Shown here in pieces: positions 14,404 to 14,453 of a stretch of 14,453 nt of DNA. A model generated the notes under the pieces. The model ran no database searches. It was given only the letters and a program-made list of their open reading frames with translations, and was not told the origin of the DNA. The first letter of the stretch is position 1. Each line of letters starts with the position of its first letter. Origin of the DNA: an uncultured Prevotellaceae bacterium (GTDB taxonomy: Bacteria > Bacteroidota > Bacteroidia > Bacteroidales > Bacteroidaceae); contig CALFJG010000042.1 of the NCBI GenBank assembly GCA_937877625.1, positions 1 through 14,453 of the forward strand. The letters run 5' to 3'. Both the position numbers and the translations under genes were made by a program.

Positions 14404-14453
14404 ACAGTGCAGAGTTTGATCCTGGCTCAGGATGAACGCTAGCTACAGGCTTA
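14404..14453 (+). rRNA. rrs: 16S ribosomal RNA, 5' end only
   Basis: AGAGTTTGATCCTGGCTCAG at 14411-14430 is the universal 27F site, at positions 8-27 of 16S, so the mature 5' end is placed near 14404. The following bases GATGAACGCTAGCTACAGGC, continuing CTTA, are typical of Bacteroides and Prevotella. The gene is cut by the window edge; the rest of the operon is not visible. Confidence 0.97.

Overview
The window is chromosomal DNA from a member of the Bacteroidales, most likely the Bacteroidaceae/Prevotellaceae side. At its right edge it runs into the first ~50 bases of a 16S rRNA gene, whose bases after the 27F site (GATGAACGCTAGCTACAGGC) I recall as typical of Bacteroides and Prevotella, not of Porphyromonas gingivalis. 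Supporting signs are promoters of the Bacteroidetes form (TTTG, ~19-21 nt, TAnnTTTG), no clear Shine-Dalgarno sites, a Por/T9SS-like C-terminal tail on the exported glycosidase, and the OstA-like/SurA-like gene pair. I cannot name the genus.

Layout. (1) 161-2620, + strand: an exported GH18-type glycosidase with two LamG-like domains. (2) 10900 down to 2631, - strand: guaB, then after 159 bp a tightly packed set of two periplasmic peptidyl-prolyl isomerases, a long OstA/LptA-like protein and mutL. It converges on the glycosidase gene with only 10 bp between the stop codons. (3) 10901-11199: the guaB upstream region, holding a 120-bp near-perfect palindrome bordered by TA, a good candidate for a non-autonomous mobile element (MITE) or a long bidirectional hairpin. 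(4) 13499 down to 11200, - strand: umuD, umuC and an HD-domain phosphohydrolase gene, a translesion-synthesis operon. (5) 13500-14403: a non-coding stretch with an eight-unit 21-bp polypyrimidine tandem repeat, then a strong rRNA promoter and a structured leader. (6) 14404-14453, + strand: the start of 16S rRNA.

How the genes fit together. The isomerases and the OstA-like protein point to outer-membrane protein folding and lipopolysaccharide transport. guaB supplies guanine nucleotides, and mutL repairs mismatches; both look like passengers in a housekeeping cluster. UmuD is the self-cleaving partner of the UmuC polymerase, and its GFPSP cleavage region and Ser/Lys dyad are intact. The HD protein behind them has complete metal-binding motifs but no known substrate.

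Most of the window is ordinary core genome and I do not see a complete undescribed system. The items most worth a second look are the palindromic element at 11025-11176, the 21-bp polypyrimidine repeat upstream of the rRNA promoter, the 16-bp leader hairpin at 14306-14343, the loss of endonuclease motifs in MutL, and the domain arrangement of the GH18/LamG protein.
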